A DNA stretch of 64,000 bases from Tannerella serpentiformis (GCF_003033925.1 NZ_CP028365.1:1860001-1924000); one strand, 5' to 3'; positions 9,681 through 18,801 are shown, counted from the stretch's first letter. Translations and numbers: made by a program. Notes: generated by a model not told the origin, from the sequence alone.

Positions 9681-9711
9681 CAAAGATAGAGCCGTTTCTG
9701 TAACAGGCAAA
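9681..9711 (-). promoter_or_regulatory. Promoter of the ilv-leu operon
   Basis: On the minus strand TTTG (9711-9708) is followed after exactly 19 bases by TATCTTTG (9688-9681). This matches the Bacteroidetes sigma-ABfr consensus TTTG-19 to 21-TAnnTTTG. Initiation near 9675 gives a leader of about 270 bases before ilvD. Confidence 0.8.
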
Positions 9712-9794
9712 AAAAATCTCTACAATATCCCGTAAAAGGCCGAAAAATATTCCATTCTCTTGCGCCCCGTCCTCTATGCCTTCTTTTTCGCTTG

Positions 9795-9905
9795 TGGCAG
9801 TCGATTTCCTCAGGCTTTTGGCTGAAAAAGTTTTGTGGCGGCCGATTTCCTGAGGAAATGAGCCGAAAAAGTTTGTGGCGAGCGATTTCCTCAGGCTTTT
9901 GGTCC
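9795..9905. repeat. 40/41-bp tandem array 2 (three units)
   Basis: The box GATTTCCT starts at 9803, 9844 and 9884, steps of 41 and 40 bases. The middle unit has the palindrome ATTTCCTGAGGAAAT; the outer units have CTCAGGCTTTTGG in place of the right arm. It lies upstream of the ilv promoter, between divergent genes. Confidence 0.75.
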
Positions 9906-9957
9906 TACGGATGCTATGGATCGATCTGATCGACGACATACCTATATATATAGCGCA

Positions 9958-9991
9958 AGAGCCGCCCGAGGGACAGTCCCCGGACGGCTCT
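9958..9991. other. Strong hairpin in divergent intergenic region
   Basis: AGAGCCG at 9958 pairs with CGGCTCT ending at 9991, and the intervening CCGAGGGAC/GTCCCCGG extends the stem almost to the centre with one bulge. There is no T tract on either side and both neighbouring genes point away, so it is not a normal terminator. It might end a small RNA or bind a regulator. Confidence 0.45.
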
Positions 9992-10151
9992 GTGGGCGCC
10001 GCTGATCGCTTGGGGCGGAGTGCGCGCTGAGGCATCGGCCGCTGGACGTTGTGCGCGTCGCCTCCGACGCTTATTGGGCCGCTCATTTTCTGCACGTGGG
10101 GCGGATAGATGGATCTCTTCGTTTCCGTTTTAATGATTTTGAACAGCTGTG

Positions 10152-10159
10152 TACCTTTG
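10152..10159 (+). promoter_or_regulatory. Promoter -7 box of the nucleotidase gene
   Basis: TACCTTTG matches TAnnTTTG and lies 36 bases before the ATG. No TTTG is found at the ideal distance upstream, so only the -7 element is clear. Confidence 0.55.
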
Positions 10160-10195
10160 CCTTAAAAGAAATAACAGCAAGAAGAGATAGCACAC

Positions 10196-11644
10196 ATGAA
10201 AAGGATCTTCATTCTATGGATGATCGCCGTCGGATTCGCCGCCTGTAGCACGACGAAGGAGACGCAGCTCGTCATCCTTTCGACGAACGATATGCACGCG
10301 CATATCGACGATTATGCGAAGGTGACCGCCTTCGTCAGCCAAGAACAAAAGGCACACCCGGGGCGCGTCGTCGTGCTCAGCGGTGGCGACCTATTCTCGG
10401 GCAACCCCGTGGTGGATCATTGCGATCGGCCGGGCAAGGGCTACCCCATCATTGACCTCATGAACCGCGTCGGATACCGCGCATCGGCTGTCGGAAACCA
10501 CGAGTTTGACTACGGCCAACGTGTCCTCTCCGAACGCATCCGTCAGGCCCGGTTCCCCTTCCTCTGCGCCAACCTGCACGTCGGCGAGGGCGCCGAGATC
10601 CATCAGCCGGAGCCGTCGACGGTGATCCGGGTCGGCCGCCTGCGCCTCGGCATCATCTCTGGCATACAGGTGGAGGCGATCAGCGGGCGGCTCATCCCGT
10701 CGTCGCACCCGGGGCGCCTCACCGGCCTAACGTTCACCGAACCGGTCGAGGAGCTTACGAAGCTGCGCGATATGCGGAAGCGCTGCGACGTCTTCCTCGC
10801 CCTCAACCACATGGGCGTGGAGGAAGATAAGAAGCTCGCCGAGCGGATGCCGGAGCTTGACCTGATCGTGGGCGGGCATTCGCATACGCGCCTCGACACG
10901 GGCGTAGTGGTCAACGGCGTACTCATCACCCAAGCGGGCGAATACCTGCAATATGTTGGGCGTACGGAGCTGACGCTGCGCGGACGTAAGGTTGTTGCGA
11001 GGCGCAATCGGCTGATCCCCGTGGCCAGTATGACGGCGGAGGACGCGACCGTGAAGGCCGCCATCAAGAAGTTTTACGACGAGTCGCCGCTGAACGAAGT
11101 GATCGGCCGTGTCACGGCGCGGATCGAGGGTAAGGAAGGGCTGGGCAACCTCGTGACGGATGCCGAAGCGGCCATGAACGGTGCCGACTTCGCCTTCCAA
11201 AACGCCGGCGGCATACGCATCGGGGCGCTTGAGCCGGGCGACATGACGGCCAAGATGGTCTACGAGATGGATCCCTTCGGCAACGAGGTGAACGTGGTGG
11301 AACTGACGCCGGCGGAGATGCGCGACCTGATCCGCGTGTCGCATCGTTACAACAAGCGTCGCCACGCCGTCGACCTGCTCGTCTCGGGCATGACCTACAC
11401 GCTCTACACGAAGAACGGCGAGCCGGATCGCATCGAGATGGCGTTCCCCGACGGCCGACCACTCGAGGAGGGCCGATACTATCGCGTGGCGCTGAACGAC
11501 TACATCGTGTCGGCCTACAAGTTCTCGCATGCGCGCGCTGCGAAGCCCACGGGCAAGTCGTCCGAAGAAACCATTATTGAATACATCCGCAGCCGCAAAG
11601 AGATTGCTCCGCAAGCTCCGCGGACTAAGCTGATCGAAGAATAG
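10196..11644 (+). CDS. 5'-nucleotidase/UshA-family lipoprotein
   Basis: This 482-residue protein belongs to the bifunctional metallophosphatase and 5'-nucleotidase family, which hydrolyses nucleotides outside the cytoplasm. A lipoprotein signal ends in GFAAC at residue 16. The calcineurin-like domain has TNDMHAH, GGDLFSG, GNHEFDYG, LNHMG and GGHSHT, supplying the di-metal ligands. The C-terminal domain has NAGGIR and MDPFGN, which bind the nucleotide. The exact substrate cannot be read from sequence. It is transcribed divergently from the ilv operon, appears monocistronic, and is followed after 143 bases by a TonB receptor. Confidence 0.9.
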   Translation: MKRIFILWMIAVGFAACSTTKETQLVILSTNDMHAHIDDYAKVTAFVSQEQKAHPGRVVVLSGGDLFSGNPVVDHCDRPGKGYPIIDLMNRVGYRASAVGNHEFDYGQRVLSERIRQARFPFLCANLHVGEGAEIHQPEPSTVIRVGRLRLGIISGIQVEAISGRLIPSSHPGRLTGLTFTEPVEELTKLRDMRKRCDVFLALNHMGVEEDKKLAERMPELDLIVGGHSHTRLDTGVVVNGVLITQAGEYLQYVGRTELTLRGRKVVARRNRLIPVASMTAEDATVKAAIKKFYDESPLNEVIGRVTARIEGKEGLGNLVTDAEAAMNGADFAFQNAGGIRIGALEPGDMTAKMVYEMDPFGNEVNVVELTPAEMRDLIRVSHRYNKRRHAVDLLVSGMTYTLYTKNGEPDRIEMAFPDGRPLEEGRYYRVALNDYIVSAYKFSHARAAKPTGKSSEETIIEYIRSRKEIAPQAPRTKLIEE

Positions 11645-11787
11645 AAAGGCAAGGGGTGGCAACGAAGTGCATGAAGGCTTCGTCGCCGCTCCTTCTTTTA
11701 TAAGCACACGGGCGGACACCGAAAGGGCCGCCTTCCAGACACTGGCTCTAACTATTTATTATATGTCACACTAAACACGCATTGATC

Positions 11788-14700
11788 ATGAAGAGAATCT
11801 ATCTGCTATTGTTAGCAGTGATCTTGCCAGCCATTGCATCGGCACAGATCACAACGTCCGCCATCGGCGGAAAGATCGCAGACCAGGAGGGCGAAGCGCT
11901 CATCGGCGCCGCCATCGTGGCCGTGCATGAGCCTTCGGGCACGCAGTACGGCGCCGTCACGAACGCCGACGGTCGCTATTCGATCGAGGGTATGCGCCCC
12001 GGCGGGCCGTACAAGATCACCATGTCGTACGTCGGGCTGAAGTCCGTCGAGTATCGCGACGTGACGCTCCAATTGGGCGAAATGGCGACGCTGGACGCGG
12101 TGCTCCGCGACGACTTGACACTGAACGAGGTGGTCGTCACCGCCGCCTCGTCGAAGTTCACGGGACTGAAGACGGGCGCCTCGACGAACGTCTCCAAGCA
12201 ACAGCTGCAACTCCTGCCCTCCATCAACCGCAGCTTGACGGACTTCACGCGTATGTCGCCTTACTCGGGCGGCGGCACCGTGATCGCCAGCCGTGACGGA
12301 CGTACGAACACGTTCACCGTCGATGGGGCGAACCTGAACAACAACTTCGGCCTCTCGGGCACCCTGCCCGGTGGCGGTAACCCGATCTCGCTCGACGCTA
12401 TCGAGGAGCTTCAGGTGGTCGTAGCGCCCTTCGATGTGCGCCAAACGAACTTCATGGGCGGCGGCATCAACGCCATCACCAAGTCGGGTACGAACACCCT
12501 TAAGGGTACGGCTTACACCTACCACCGCAACGAGAGCCTGCGCGGGAACACCGTCGACGGTCACGACCTCGGCGACCGCGCTCGCGAACGCACCGAGACG
12601 TACGGCTTCACGCTCGGCGGACCGATCATCAAAAACAAGCTCTTCTTCTTCATCAACGGAGAGTACGAGAACTCGCCCAACCCGATCACGAAGTATCACG
12701 TCTCCACCGACGGCGTGGGCAACGGCGCCACGCAGACCTCACGCGTCACGGCGGCCGACATGGAAGCCTTCGCCAAGATCCTCCGCGACAAGTACGGCTA
12801 CGAGCCCGGCTCCTACACCGACTTCAGCGACGGCGGCACGAAGAACTACAAGGCCCTGGCCCGTCTGGACTGGAACATCAACGACGCCCACAAGCTGAGC
12901 GTGCGCTTCAACTACACCACGAACTCGCACATCAATGAGCCCAACTGGACGTCGGGCATCAATCCACGCGCCTCGTCGAGCCGCATCTCTGACAAGGCCT
13001 TCTCTTTCCGCAACTCCTGCTACGGGATGGAGAACAACGTCTGGTCCGTCACCGGCGAGCTTAACAGCCGCTTCAGCAACACGCTCCAGAACCGCATCCT
13101 CTTCACCTACTCCGACATCCACGACAAGCGTAACTCCACCTCCAAGCCCTTCCCCTTCATCGACATTTGGGACGGTGCGGGCGATGCCTTTATGTCGGCC
13201 GGTTACGAGCTCTTTACCTGGACCACCGGATCGCAGAATAACGTCCTCAACCTGCAGGACCATCTCACCTGGACCATCGGTTCGCACCGTCTCATCGGCG
13301 GTCTGAACGTGGAGTATCAGAAGGCCATCAACACCTACATGCGCTATGGTACGGGCTACTACAAATACGCTTCGTTCGAAGACTTCAAGGCTGGCAATGC
13401 GCCCATCGCTTTCGGTCTGACCTACGGCTATAACGGCGATAAGAATCCGGCTTCGGAAGTGGCCTTCATCCAGTCCGGCCTCTTCTTGCAAGACGAATGG
13501 AACGTGACCGACCGTTTCAAACTGACCTACGGCCTGCGTGCAGACATGACGAACTTCGTCACGCCCATCGAAACGAATCAGGCTTACCTGAAGCTCAACT
13601 GGCGCGACCATTTCGTGGCTAAGAACGACCCGAACTACGCCTCCTTCCAGTCGCCGCGTGTCAACACCGGCAAGTGGCCCAAAACCTCCGTACTCCTCTC
13701 GCCGCGCGTAGGATTCAACTACGACATCAACGGCGATCGCTCCTTGGTCGTGCGTGGTGGTACGGGCGTCTTCACCGGCCGCGTGCCCTTGGTCTTCTTA
13801 GTCAATATGCCGACCAACAGCGCGATGATCCAGAACACGATCACCGTGACCGACGCCAAGACACTCGATAAGTTCAAGAACAACATGCTCACCAACGTGG
13901 ACGACATGATCAAGCTCCTCGACGCCCCCACGACGCCGATCTATGGCGACCCGAACTCCACCGCCTCACGCGCCTCGATCGCGGGCATAGCGGATGACTT
14001 CAAAATGCCGCAGATCTGGAAGAACACGCTCGCCGTGGACTATCGCCTGCCCGTTTCTTTCCCGCTGACCCTGACCGTGGAAGGGATGTATAACAAGGAC
14101 ATCTACAACGTCGTGATGCGCAACTGGAACATCGTCAACAACGGCAACCTCAGTCGCTTCGCTGGCCCCGACAACCGTCTGGATTACTCTACTTCCACCA
14201 CGGGCAACTACTTGGTGGATAAGAATGTGACCGGTGGTGCCGTCATCCTCGACAACGATACGCGCGGTTACAGCGCCTCTTTCAACACCATGGTGACCGC
14301 TGAGCCGATCAAGGATCTGAACCTCATGTTCTCCTACACCCACCAGTGGGCGAAAGAGATCACCGGCCTGCCCGGTAATCAAGCCTACTCCACCTGGCAG
14401 GGTCTCTATGCCGTCGACGGCCCCAACAACGCCGAGCTCCACAATGCGCAGTACCTCACGCCGGACAAGCTCATCGCCTCCTTGACCTATCGCAAGGACT
14501 ACGGCAAGTACTTTGCGACCTCCGTCGGCCTCTACTACGCCGCCTATTCCTCCGGCATGTACAACTACTATTACAGCAACGACATGAATGGCGACAAGAA
14601 CTCCTTCGACCTCATGTACATTCCCCGCACGAAAGACGAGCTGAAGTTTGTCGACAAGAACGGCTTCACCGCCGCCGAGCAGGCCGAAGCCTTCTGGCGC

Positions 14701-15099
14701 TTCGTGGAGCAAGACAAGTACCTGAGCGCCCACAAGGGCGAGTATGCCGAGGCTTACGGCGCAGCCTTGCCGTGGGTACACCGCTTCGACCTGAAGGTGA
14801 CGCAAGACTTCCGCCTGCGCGCGGGCAAAGCCATCCACACGCTGCAGCTCTCGTTTGACATCCTCAACGTCGGCAACCTGCTGAAAAGCTCCTGGGGTGT
14901 GACGCAGACCACCTCGCCCAGCAACTACGGCAAGATCCTCCGCTACGAGGGCAAGGATGCCAACGGCGTGCCCACCTACTCGATGGGTTACAACACCGTC
15001 AATAAGAAGAAGGAGCTTTACAGCCGCACCTACGAACCGTATCGCAACAGTTCTAACTGCTGGCAGATGCAGATCGGCTTGCGTTACATCTTCAACTAA
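11788..15099 (+). CDS. Oar-like TonB-dependent outer-membrane receptor
   Basis: This 1103-residue protein starts at ATG 11788, six bases inside an open frame with a TTG. A signal peptide (MKRIYLLLLAVILPAIASA) is followed by a carboxypeptidase-regulatory-like beta-sandwich (about residues 22-105, ending LNEVVVTA), a plug domain (TVDGANLNNNFG, IEELQVVVAPFDVRQ) and a long 22-strand-type barrel ending in the aromatic MQIGLRYIFN. The arrangement is that of Oar-type receptors, which do not need a SusD partner, and none is adjacent. The ligand is unknown. A MITE-like element and a strong terminator follow. Confidence 0.9.
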   Translation: MKRIYLLLLAVILPAIASAQITTSAIGGKIADQEGEALIGAAIVAVHEPSGTQYGAVTNADGRYSIEGMRPGGPYKITMSYVGLKSVEYRDVTLQLGEMATLDAVLRDDLTLNEVVVTAASSKFTGLKTGASTNVSKQQLQLLPSINRSLTDFTRMSPYSGGGTVIASRDGRTNTFTVDGANLNNNFGLSGTLPGGGNPISLDAIEELQVVVAPFDVRQTNFMGGGINAITKSGTNTLKGTAYTYHRNESLRGNTVDGHDLGDRARERTETYGFTLGGPIIKNKLFFFINGEYENSPNPITKYHVSTDGVGNGATQTSRVTAADMEAFAKILRDKYGYEPGSYTDFSDGGTKNYKALARLDWNINDAHKLSVRFNYTTNSHINEPNWTSGINPRASSSRISDKAFSFRNSCYGMENNVWSVTGELNSRFSNTLQNRILFTYSDIHDKRNSTSKPFPFIDIWDGAGDAFMSAGYELFTWTTGSQNNVLNLQDHLTWTIGSHRLIGGLNVEYQKAINTYMRYGTGYYKYASFEDFKAGNAPIAFGLTYGYNGDKNPASEVAFIQSGLFLQDEWNVTDRFKLTYGLRADMTNFVTPIETNQAYLKLNWRDHFVAKNDPNYASFQSPRVNTGKWPKTSVLLSPRVGFNYDINGDRSLVVRGGTGVFTGRVPLVFLVNMPTNSAMIQNTITVTDAKTLDKFKNNMLTNVDDMIKLLDAPTTPIYGDPNSTASRASIAGIADDFKMPQIWKNTLAVDYRLPVSFPLTLTVEGMYNKDIYNVVMRNWNIVNNGNLSRFAGPDNRLDYSTSTTGNYLVDKNVTGGAVILDNDTRGYSASFNTMVTAEPIKDLNLMFSYTHQWAKEITGLPGNQAYSTWQGLYAVDGPNNAELHNAQYLTPDKLIASLTYRKDYGKYFATSVGLYYAAYSSGMYNYYYSNDMNGDKNSFDLMYIPRTKDELKFVDKNGFTAAEQAEAFWRFVEQDKYLSAHKGEYAEAYGAALPWVHRFDLKVTQDFRLRAGKAIHTLQLSFDILNVGNLLKSSWGVTQTTSPSNYGKILRYEGKDANGVPTYSMGYNTVNKKKELYSRTYEPYRNSSNCWQMQIGLRYIFN

Positions 15100-15104
15100 A
15101 CTGA

Positions 15105-15310
15105 GAAGCTGTTTGGAATTTATTGGATGATTGTTTTATGGAGCTGTTTGGGCGGATCTTTCTCCTTTCTATTTCGGGCCTATTCAGGCCTATTTCCGCC
15201 CTTTTGTCCCATCTTTTTCGTCACATAGCTTGCTATGCTCCTTAAAAGATGAAACAAAATCCCCGGAAATATTCTCTGAATATCCTCCGAAATAAATTCC
15301 AAACAGCTTC
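15105..15310. mobile_element. MITE-like element with 18-bp terminal inverted repeats
   Basis: The 18-base ends at 15105-15122 and 15293-15310 are perfect inverted repeats (GAAGCTGTTTGGAATTTA). The two halves remain similar well inside: TTTCGG, TATTCAG, ATTTCCG and CATCTTTT recur in inverted order, so the whole 206 bases is one imperfect palindrome. There is no coding capacity. No clear target-site duplication is visible. It starts five bases after the receptor gene's stop codon, so it could also act as a transcript-end structure. Confidence 0.65.
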
Positions 15311-15359
15311 TTACCCGTAATCATGCCGTGGGGTCGCGCGCTCCCGGCCTGTAAACAGC

Positions 15360-15398
15360 GAGAGGGAGGCGATACGGCAATCGTCTCCCTCTCTTTTT
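15360..15398 (+). terminator. Intrinsic terminator after the TonB receptor
   Basis: GAGAGGGAG-GCGAT, a short ACGGCA loop, then ATCGT-CTCCCTCTC and five T form a near-perfect 14-base stem with a T tract. Confidence 0.85.
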
Positions 15399-15469
15399 CC
15401 GTGGGGTGTGGGGGCTAAGAGGCCTTTCCGAGTCGCAGATTATCAACCCTTAGGCTTATGGGTTAACGT

Positions 15470-15765
15470 CAGCTCACCTGCCAGTCAATCTTGAAATCAA
15501 GATTTAGTATCAGTTCGCCTGCCAGTCAATCTTGAAATCAAGATTTAGTATTAGCTCGCCTGTCAGTCAATCTTGAAATCAAGATTTAGTATCGGCTCGC
15601 CTGCCAGTCAATCTTGAAATCAAGATTTAGTATCACCTCGCCTGCCAGTCAATCTTGAAATCAAGATTTAGTATCAGCTCACCTGCCAGTCAATTTTGAA
15701 ATCAAGATTTAGTATCAACTCGCCTGCCAGTCAATCTTGAAATCAAGGCTTAATATCTACTCGCT
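15470..15765. repeat. 41-bp tandem palindromic array 3
   Basis: Seven units step by exactly 41 bases (CAGTCAAT boxes starting one to two bases after 15481, 15522, 15563, 15604, 15645, 15686 and 15727). Each contains AATCTTGAAATCAAGATT, with 8-base arms around AA, plus a conserved filler that includes TCGCCTGCCAG. It lies between convergent genes. Confidence 0.92.
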
Positions 15766-15787
15766 TGACGCTACGCCTTGGGGTCAT

Positions 15788-16020
15788 CTTTTCTTCCCTT
15801 GATGGAAGAAAAGAAGCAAAAGAAGATCAAGGCGCTAGGGGCGCCAGCCAACTTGGCCGGGTATGGGATGTATCCGAAACGTGACGGGGAAAACTTCGCC
15901 GGCGGCCGCAGCCGCCCTTGCCTTGATGCAAGAAAAGAAGCAAAAGAAGATCAAGGCGCCAGGGGCGCCGGCCAAGTTGGCCGGGTATGGATGTATCCGA
16001 AACGTGATGGGGAAAACTTC
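15788..16020 (+). repeat. Dispersed hairpin repeat, family A, two tandem copies
   Basis: Two copies 124 bases apart (15788 and 15916). Each has a hairpin with loop CTTGAT (arms CTTTTCTTCC/GGAAGAAAAG in the first, CTTGC/GCAAG in the second), then GCAAAAGAAGATCAAGGCG, then GGCGC-AGGG-GCGCC and GGCCAAGTTGGCC stems. Each copy is followed by about 50 shared bases (GTATCCGAAACGTGA...). The second copy abuts the stop of the next gene. Confidence 0.85.
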
Positions 16021-16041
16021 GCCGGCGGCCGCAGCCGCCCA

Positions 16042-16764
16042 TCAGATCTTCATCCTTTCCCAGACGCACTGCGGCAGGAGGCGCCAGAGGAGGACGAGCG
16101 CACGGTAGCGCCTATCGATGGTGGCCACGCGACGCCTACGCTCCACAGCGTCGACGATCCGTCGGGCCACGGGCGCTGGCTCCATCAGCATCGGGTAACG
16201 CACCTCGGGATTGAGGAGGGCGGTGCGGACGAAGCCCGGGCGGATGTCCGTAATGCGCAGGCGGAGACCCTCACGGTGGGCCAGCTGGGCGAGGGCGTCG
16301 AGGTAGGTGCGCTGGAAACGCTTCGTGGCCGAGTAAGCCGCGGCGGCGCCCATGCCACGCGTACCGGCTACGGACGTGATGGCGGCGATGTGTCCGCGGC
16401 CTTGGGTGCGGAAATAGCGGTAGGCGGCCGTCACCATACGCACGAAGCCTTCGCCGTTGGTGCGGACCGTGGACAGCTCAATGCTCGGATCTAAGTCCGA
16501 GTTCTGCCGACCGATGCCGGAGGAGTGGAAGTAGAGATCCATCCCGCCGAGATCGTCGATGAGGGCGTGGAGACGGTCCGGGGCGTCGCTCTGGGTGACG
16601 TCGATGGCACGGACCCGGACGCGGTCCGGCGCCACGGCCCGCAGCTGCTCCAACGCCTCGACGCGTCGGCCGGCCACCCCGATGCTCCAGCCCCGCTCCA
16701 ATAACAAACGAGCCACCTCCAGGCCCAAGCCCGAGGTGGCTCCAACGATTACTGCTCGTTTCAT
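16042..16764 (-). CDS. Short-chain dehydrogenase/reductase
   Basis: This 240-residue classical SDR has the cofactor motif GATSGLG at residues 8-14, an arginine pair in GRRVEAL suggesting NADP preference, and the catalytic YSATK near residue 156 preceded by the serine in ITSVAGTRG. The substrate cannot be assigned; SDRs act on alcohols, sugars or acyl groups. A hydrophobic C-terminal segment (ALVLLWRLLPQCVW) could touch the membrane. It follows tpx by about 53 bases on the same strand and is probably co-transcribed with it. Confidence 0.88.
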   Translation of the reverse strand: MKRAVIVGATSGLGLEVARLLLERGWSIGVAGRRVEALEQLRAVAPDRVRVRAIDVTQSDAPDRLHALIDDLGGMDLYFHSSGIGRQNSDLDPSIELSTVRTNGEGFVRMVTAAYRYFRTQGRGHIAAITSVAGTRGMGAAAAYSATKRFQRTYLDALAQLAHREGLRLRITDIRPGFVRTALLNPEVRYPMLMEPAPVARRIVDAVERRRRVATIDRRYRALVLLWRLLPQCVWERMKI

Positions 16765-16817
16765 AAGGGGGGGAACTATGTCCGTTCTACGGCAGTCATA
16801 CGTTCATACGTGGCGGA

Positions 16818-17342
16818 TCAGAGCGCAGCGCGAGCAGCCTCAAGCGCCTTAGCGTAATCCGGCTCGTGGGTTACTTCCTTCACATACTCCACATACGTGA
16901 CCTTGCCTTCGGGGTTCACGACCACTACGCCACGCGCCAGCAGCATGTTCTCCTTCATCAGGAAACCGTACTTCAGGCCGAACTCGGAGTGCTGATAGTC
17001 CGAGAGCGTGTGGATACGGTCGATGCCTTCGGCGGCGCAGAAGCGACCGAGCGCGAAGGGCAAGTCTTTGGAGAGGGTCAGCACGACCACGTTCTCCGAC
17101 AGCTCCGAAGCCTCCTTGTTGAAGCGGCGCGTCTGTGCGGCGCACACCTTCGTGTCGACCGACGGGAAGACGGACAGGATCACGGTCTTGCCCTTGAAGT
17201 CAGACAGGCGGACGGGTTTCAGGCCCTCGCCCGTAGCAGTAAATTCGGGCGCAGTGTCGCCCACTTTGATCAGTTCTCCGAGCAGCGTCACAGGGTTTCC
17301 TGCGAACGTTACTACACCTTGGTTCTCTTTCTCTTGTGCCAT
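16818..17342 (-). CDS. tpx: Thiol peroxidase
   Basis: This 174-residue atypical 2-Cys peroxiredoxin reduces peroxides with thioredoxin. The peroxidatic cysteine is in PSVDTKVCAAQTRRF and the resolving cysteine in LGRFCAAEG, the spacing typical of Tpx; FAGNPVTLLG near the N-terminus is also typical. The start is uncertain. The frame opens 19 codons earlier at 17399, where the extra residues look like a signal peptide ending VMA before QE. The ATG at 17342 gives the normal cytoplasmic length and is preferred, but export cannot be excluded. It probably forms an operon with the SDR. Confidence 0.92.
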   Translation of the reverse strand: MAQEKENQGVVTFAGNPVTLLGELIKVGDTAPEFTATGEGLKPVRLSDFKGKTVILSVFPSVDTKVCAAQTRRFNKEASELSENVVVLTLSKDLPFALGRFCAAEGIDRIHTLSDYQHSEFGLKYGFLMKENMLLARGVVVVNPEGKVTYVEYVKEVTHEPDYAKALEAARAAL

Positions 17343-17566
17343 GACTAATTGAATGATGGATTGAATGAATAATAGGGTGATGGTTATGGTTGTTCTCATA
17401 TATCAAGGGGTGTGTTCGCGGCAGCGGGGGAAACAGAAAAGGGGCGGAGGCCCGAGCGTCCTTGTAGCGCCGAACCACCGTCCCTCATCCACTTTCAATA
17501 CATTACCATGAACACGCTGTTTTCTGTAATTCCTCGTGTGTCTAAACATTGCCGAATGTGTCCGGC

Positions 17567-17998
17567 TTATGCAATCTCGATACTCCGTCCGAAGCGATGC
17601 ACTTCCTCACGCGACACTTTGGGGAGACCGATGAGCAGCACGCCGTCTTCCACGCGGGCCGTGATGCGATCCTTGTCCACATCGTCGGGCAGGATCATGG
17701 TCTGTTGGAACTTGGCGTAGGAAAATTCGCGGCGCAGGTAACGCGTCTCGCGGTTCTCCTCCTTGTGCTCGTCCTTCTTCTCCATAGAGATCGCCAGGTT
17801 GTTGTCGGCATCGATGTTGACGCTGAAATCTGACTTCGTCATGCCCGGTGCAGCCACCTCCACGGTGTAAGCGTCTTTCGACTCCTTCACGTTGATGGCC
17901 GGGGCCGTGGTGCCTTGTCTACTCATCCAGTCGTTCTCAAAGAAGTCGTTGAAGATCGACGGCAACCAATAGTTCTGATTCCTTCTTGCTAAAGTCAT
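17567..17998 (-). CDS. Hsp20 small heat-shock protein
   Basis: This 143-residue alpha-crystallin family chaperone holds unfolding proteins. The N-terminus reads LPSIFNDFFENDW. The crystallin domain spans about residues 33-130 with VEVAAPGMTKSDF, RREFSYAKFQQTMILP and the GVLLIGLPK signature. The C-terminus has an I-x-I tail (SIEIA) used in oligomer assembly. Length is normal. It lies next to tpx, consistent with a stress-gene neighbourhood, but the 167-base gap suggests a separate promoter. Confidence 0.94.
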   Translation of the reverse strand: MTLARRNQNYWLPSIFNDFFENDWMSRQGTTAPAINVKESKDAYTVEVAAPGMTKSDFSVNIDADNNLAISMEKKDEHKEENRETRYLRREFSYAKFQQTMILPDDVDKDRITARVEDGVLLIGLPKVSREEVHRFGRSIEIA

Positions 17999-18169
17999 TT
18001 TCTAATCCTCCGTTTTTATGTTACTGCTTATGTTGTTGGGTTGTCTGAAGCGCCTTTCCCTCTTGCGGGGGATCGGCCGCTTCTCCCTCCCTTATTGCAA
18101 ACCGTGTACCGAAATCGGAGGCGGACAATTCGTCCGGAGTGGACTGTCAATTCTGTCAGTCGTGCAGGG

Positions 18170-18763
18170 TTACTTCTTCCCGCCAATCTTGAAGCTAACC
18201 GGGATGTAGAGCGGCGAGGTGATGGGCACACCGCCTACGTTAAACGTCGGGCGCAGCTGCACCGTGACGGTCGATTGGGTCTTCGATTCCCAGCCGACGA
18301 GGTTCTGCAAGATCCGCATCATGGCGCCCCGTGACTCTCCGGAGAAGAGTCGTCCGACGTCCGTACCGATGCCCACGCTGAGCGTCTTCGTTTGTCCTGC
18401 ATTCACACTGAACGGTTCCATGAGCTTGCCCTCGGTAAAGTCGAGCGAGTCGATCGACACCTTGTACTCCATCGCCTGGAAAGCTGCAGCGGAGGCGTTC
18501 GGATTCTCCACGTTGAGGTTGAGCGTGAACTGTAGCGGTAGCGACGAGATAGATCCGCCGCTGCTGAGTTGGGCCAGCAGCTTGGCACCGCTCACCAGTC
18601 CCAGCTCCTCGTTATTGACCCGGATATTCGAGATCGAGCGGTAGGAATACTTGCAATCCTTGAGGTTGTAAGCGTTCTCCAGATCCTTCGTCACACCACA
18701 GGCCGTGGCCAGCACGACCACGGCTACGGCGGCACAGAGCCACATCATCTTTTTCTTCTTCAT
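18170..18763 (-). CDS. LEA type 2-like lipoprotein
   Basis: This 197-residue protein has a basic start (MKKKKMM), a hydrophobic stretch and a lipobox ending ATAC at residue 22, so it should be a lipoprotein. The rest resembles the LEA type 2/WHy beta-sandwich: LPLQFTLNLNVENPNASAAAF, MEYKVSIDSLDFTEGKL and PFSVNAGQTKTLSVGI fit the pattern of that fold. The function of bacterial members is unclear; stress protection or envelope binding are proposed. It is divergent from the TetR gene, with a well-formed promoter at 18802-18833. Confidence 0.75.
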   Translation of the reverse strand: MKKKKMMWLCAAVAVVVLATACGVTKDLENAYNLKDCKYSYRSISNIRVNNEELGLVSGAKLLAQLSSGGSISSLPLQFTLNLNVENPNASAAAFQAMEYKVSIDSLDFTEGKLMEPFSVNAGQTKTLSVGIGTDVGRLFSGESRGAMMRILQNLVGWESKTQSTVTVQLRPTFNVGGVPITSPLYIPVSFKIGGKK

Positions 18764-18801
18764 ACGCTGTGATACATTAATTATTTGGGGTTTATCGGCC
18801 G

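Noticed and set aside
9658-10095. 145-residue minus-strand frame upstream of the ilv promoter
   Set aside because: It crosses the promoter, array 2 and a hairpin, and has no protein-like features.
15778-16494. Long plus-strand frame over the SDR gene
   Set aside because: The opposite strand encodes a canonical SDR with all motifs; the plus-strand frame is a shadow plus repeat DNA.
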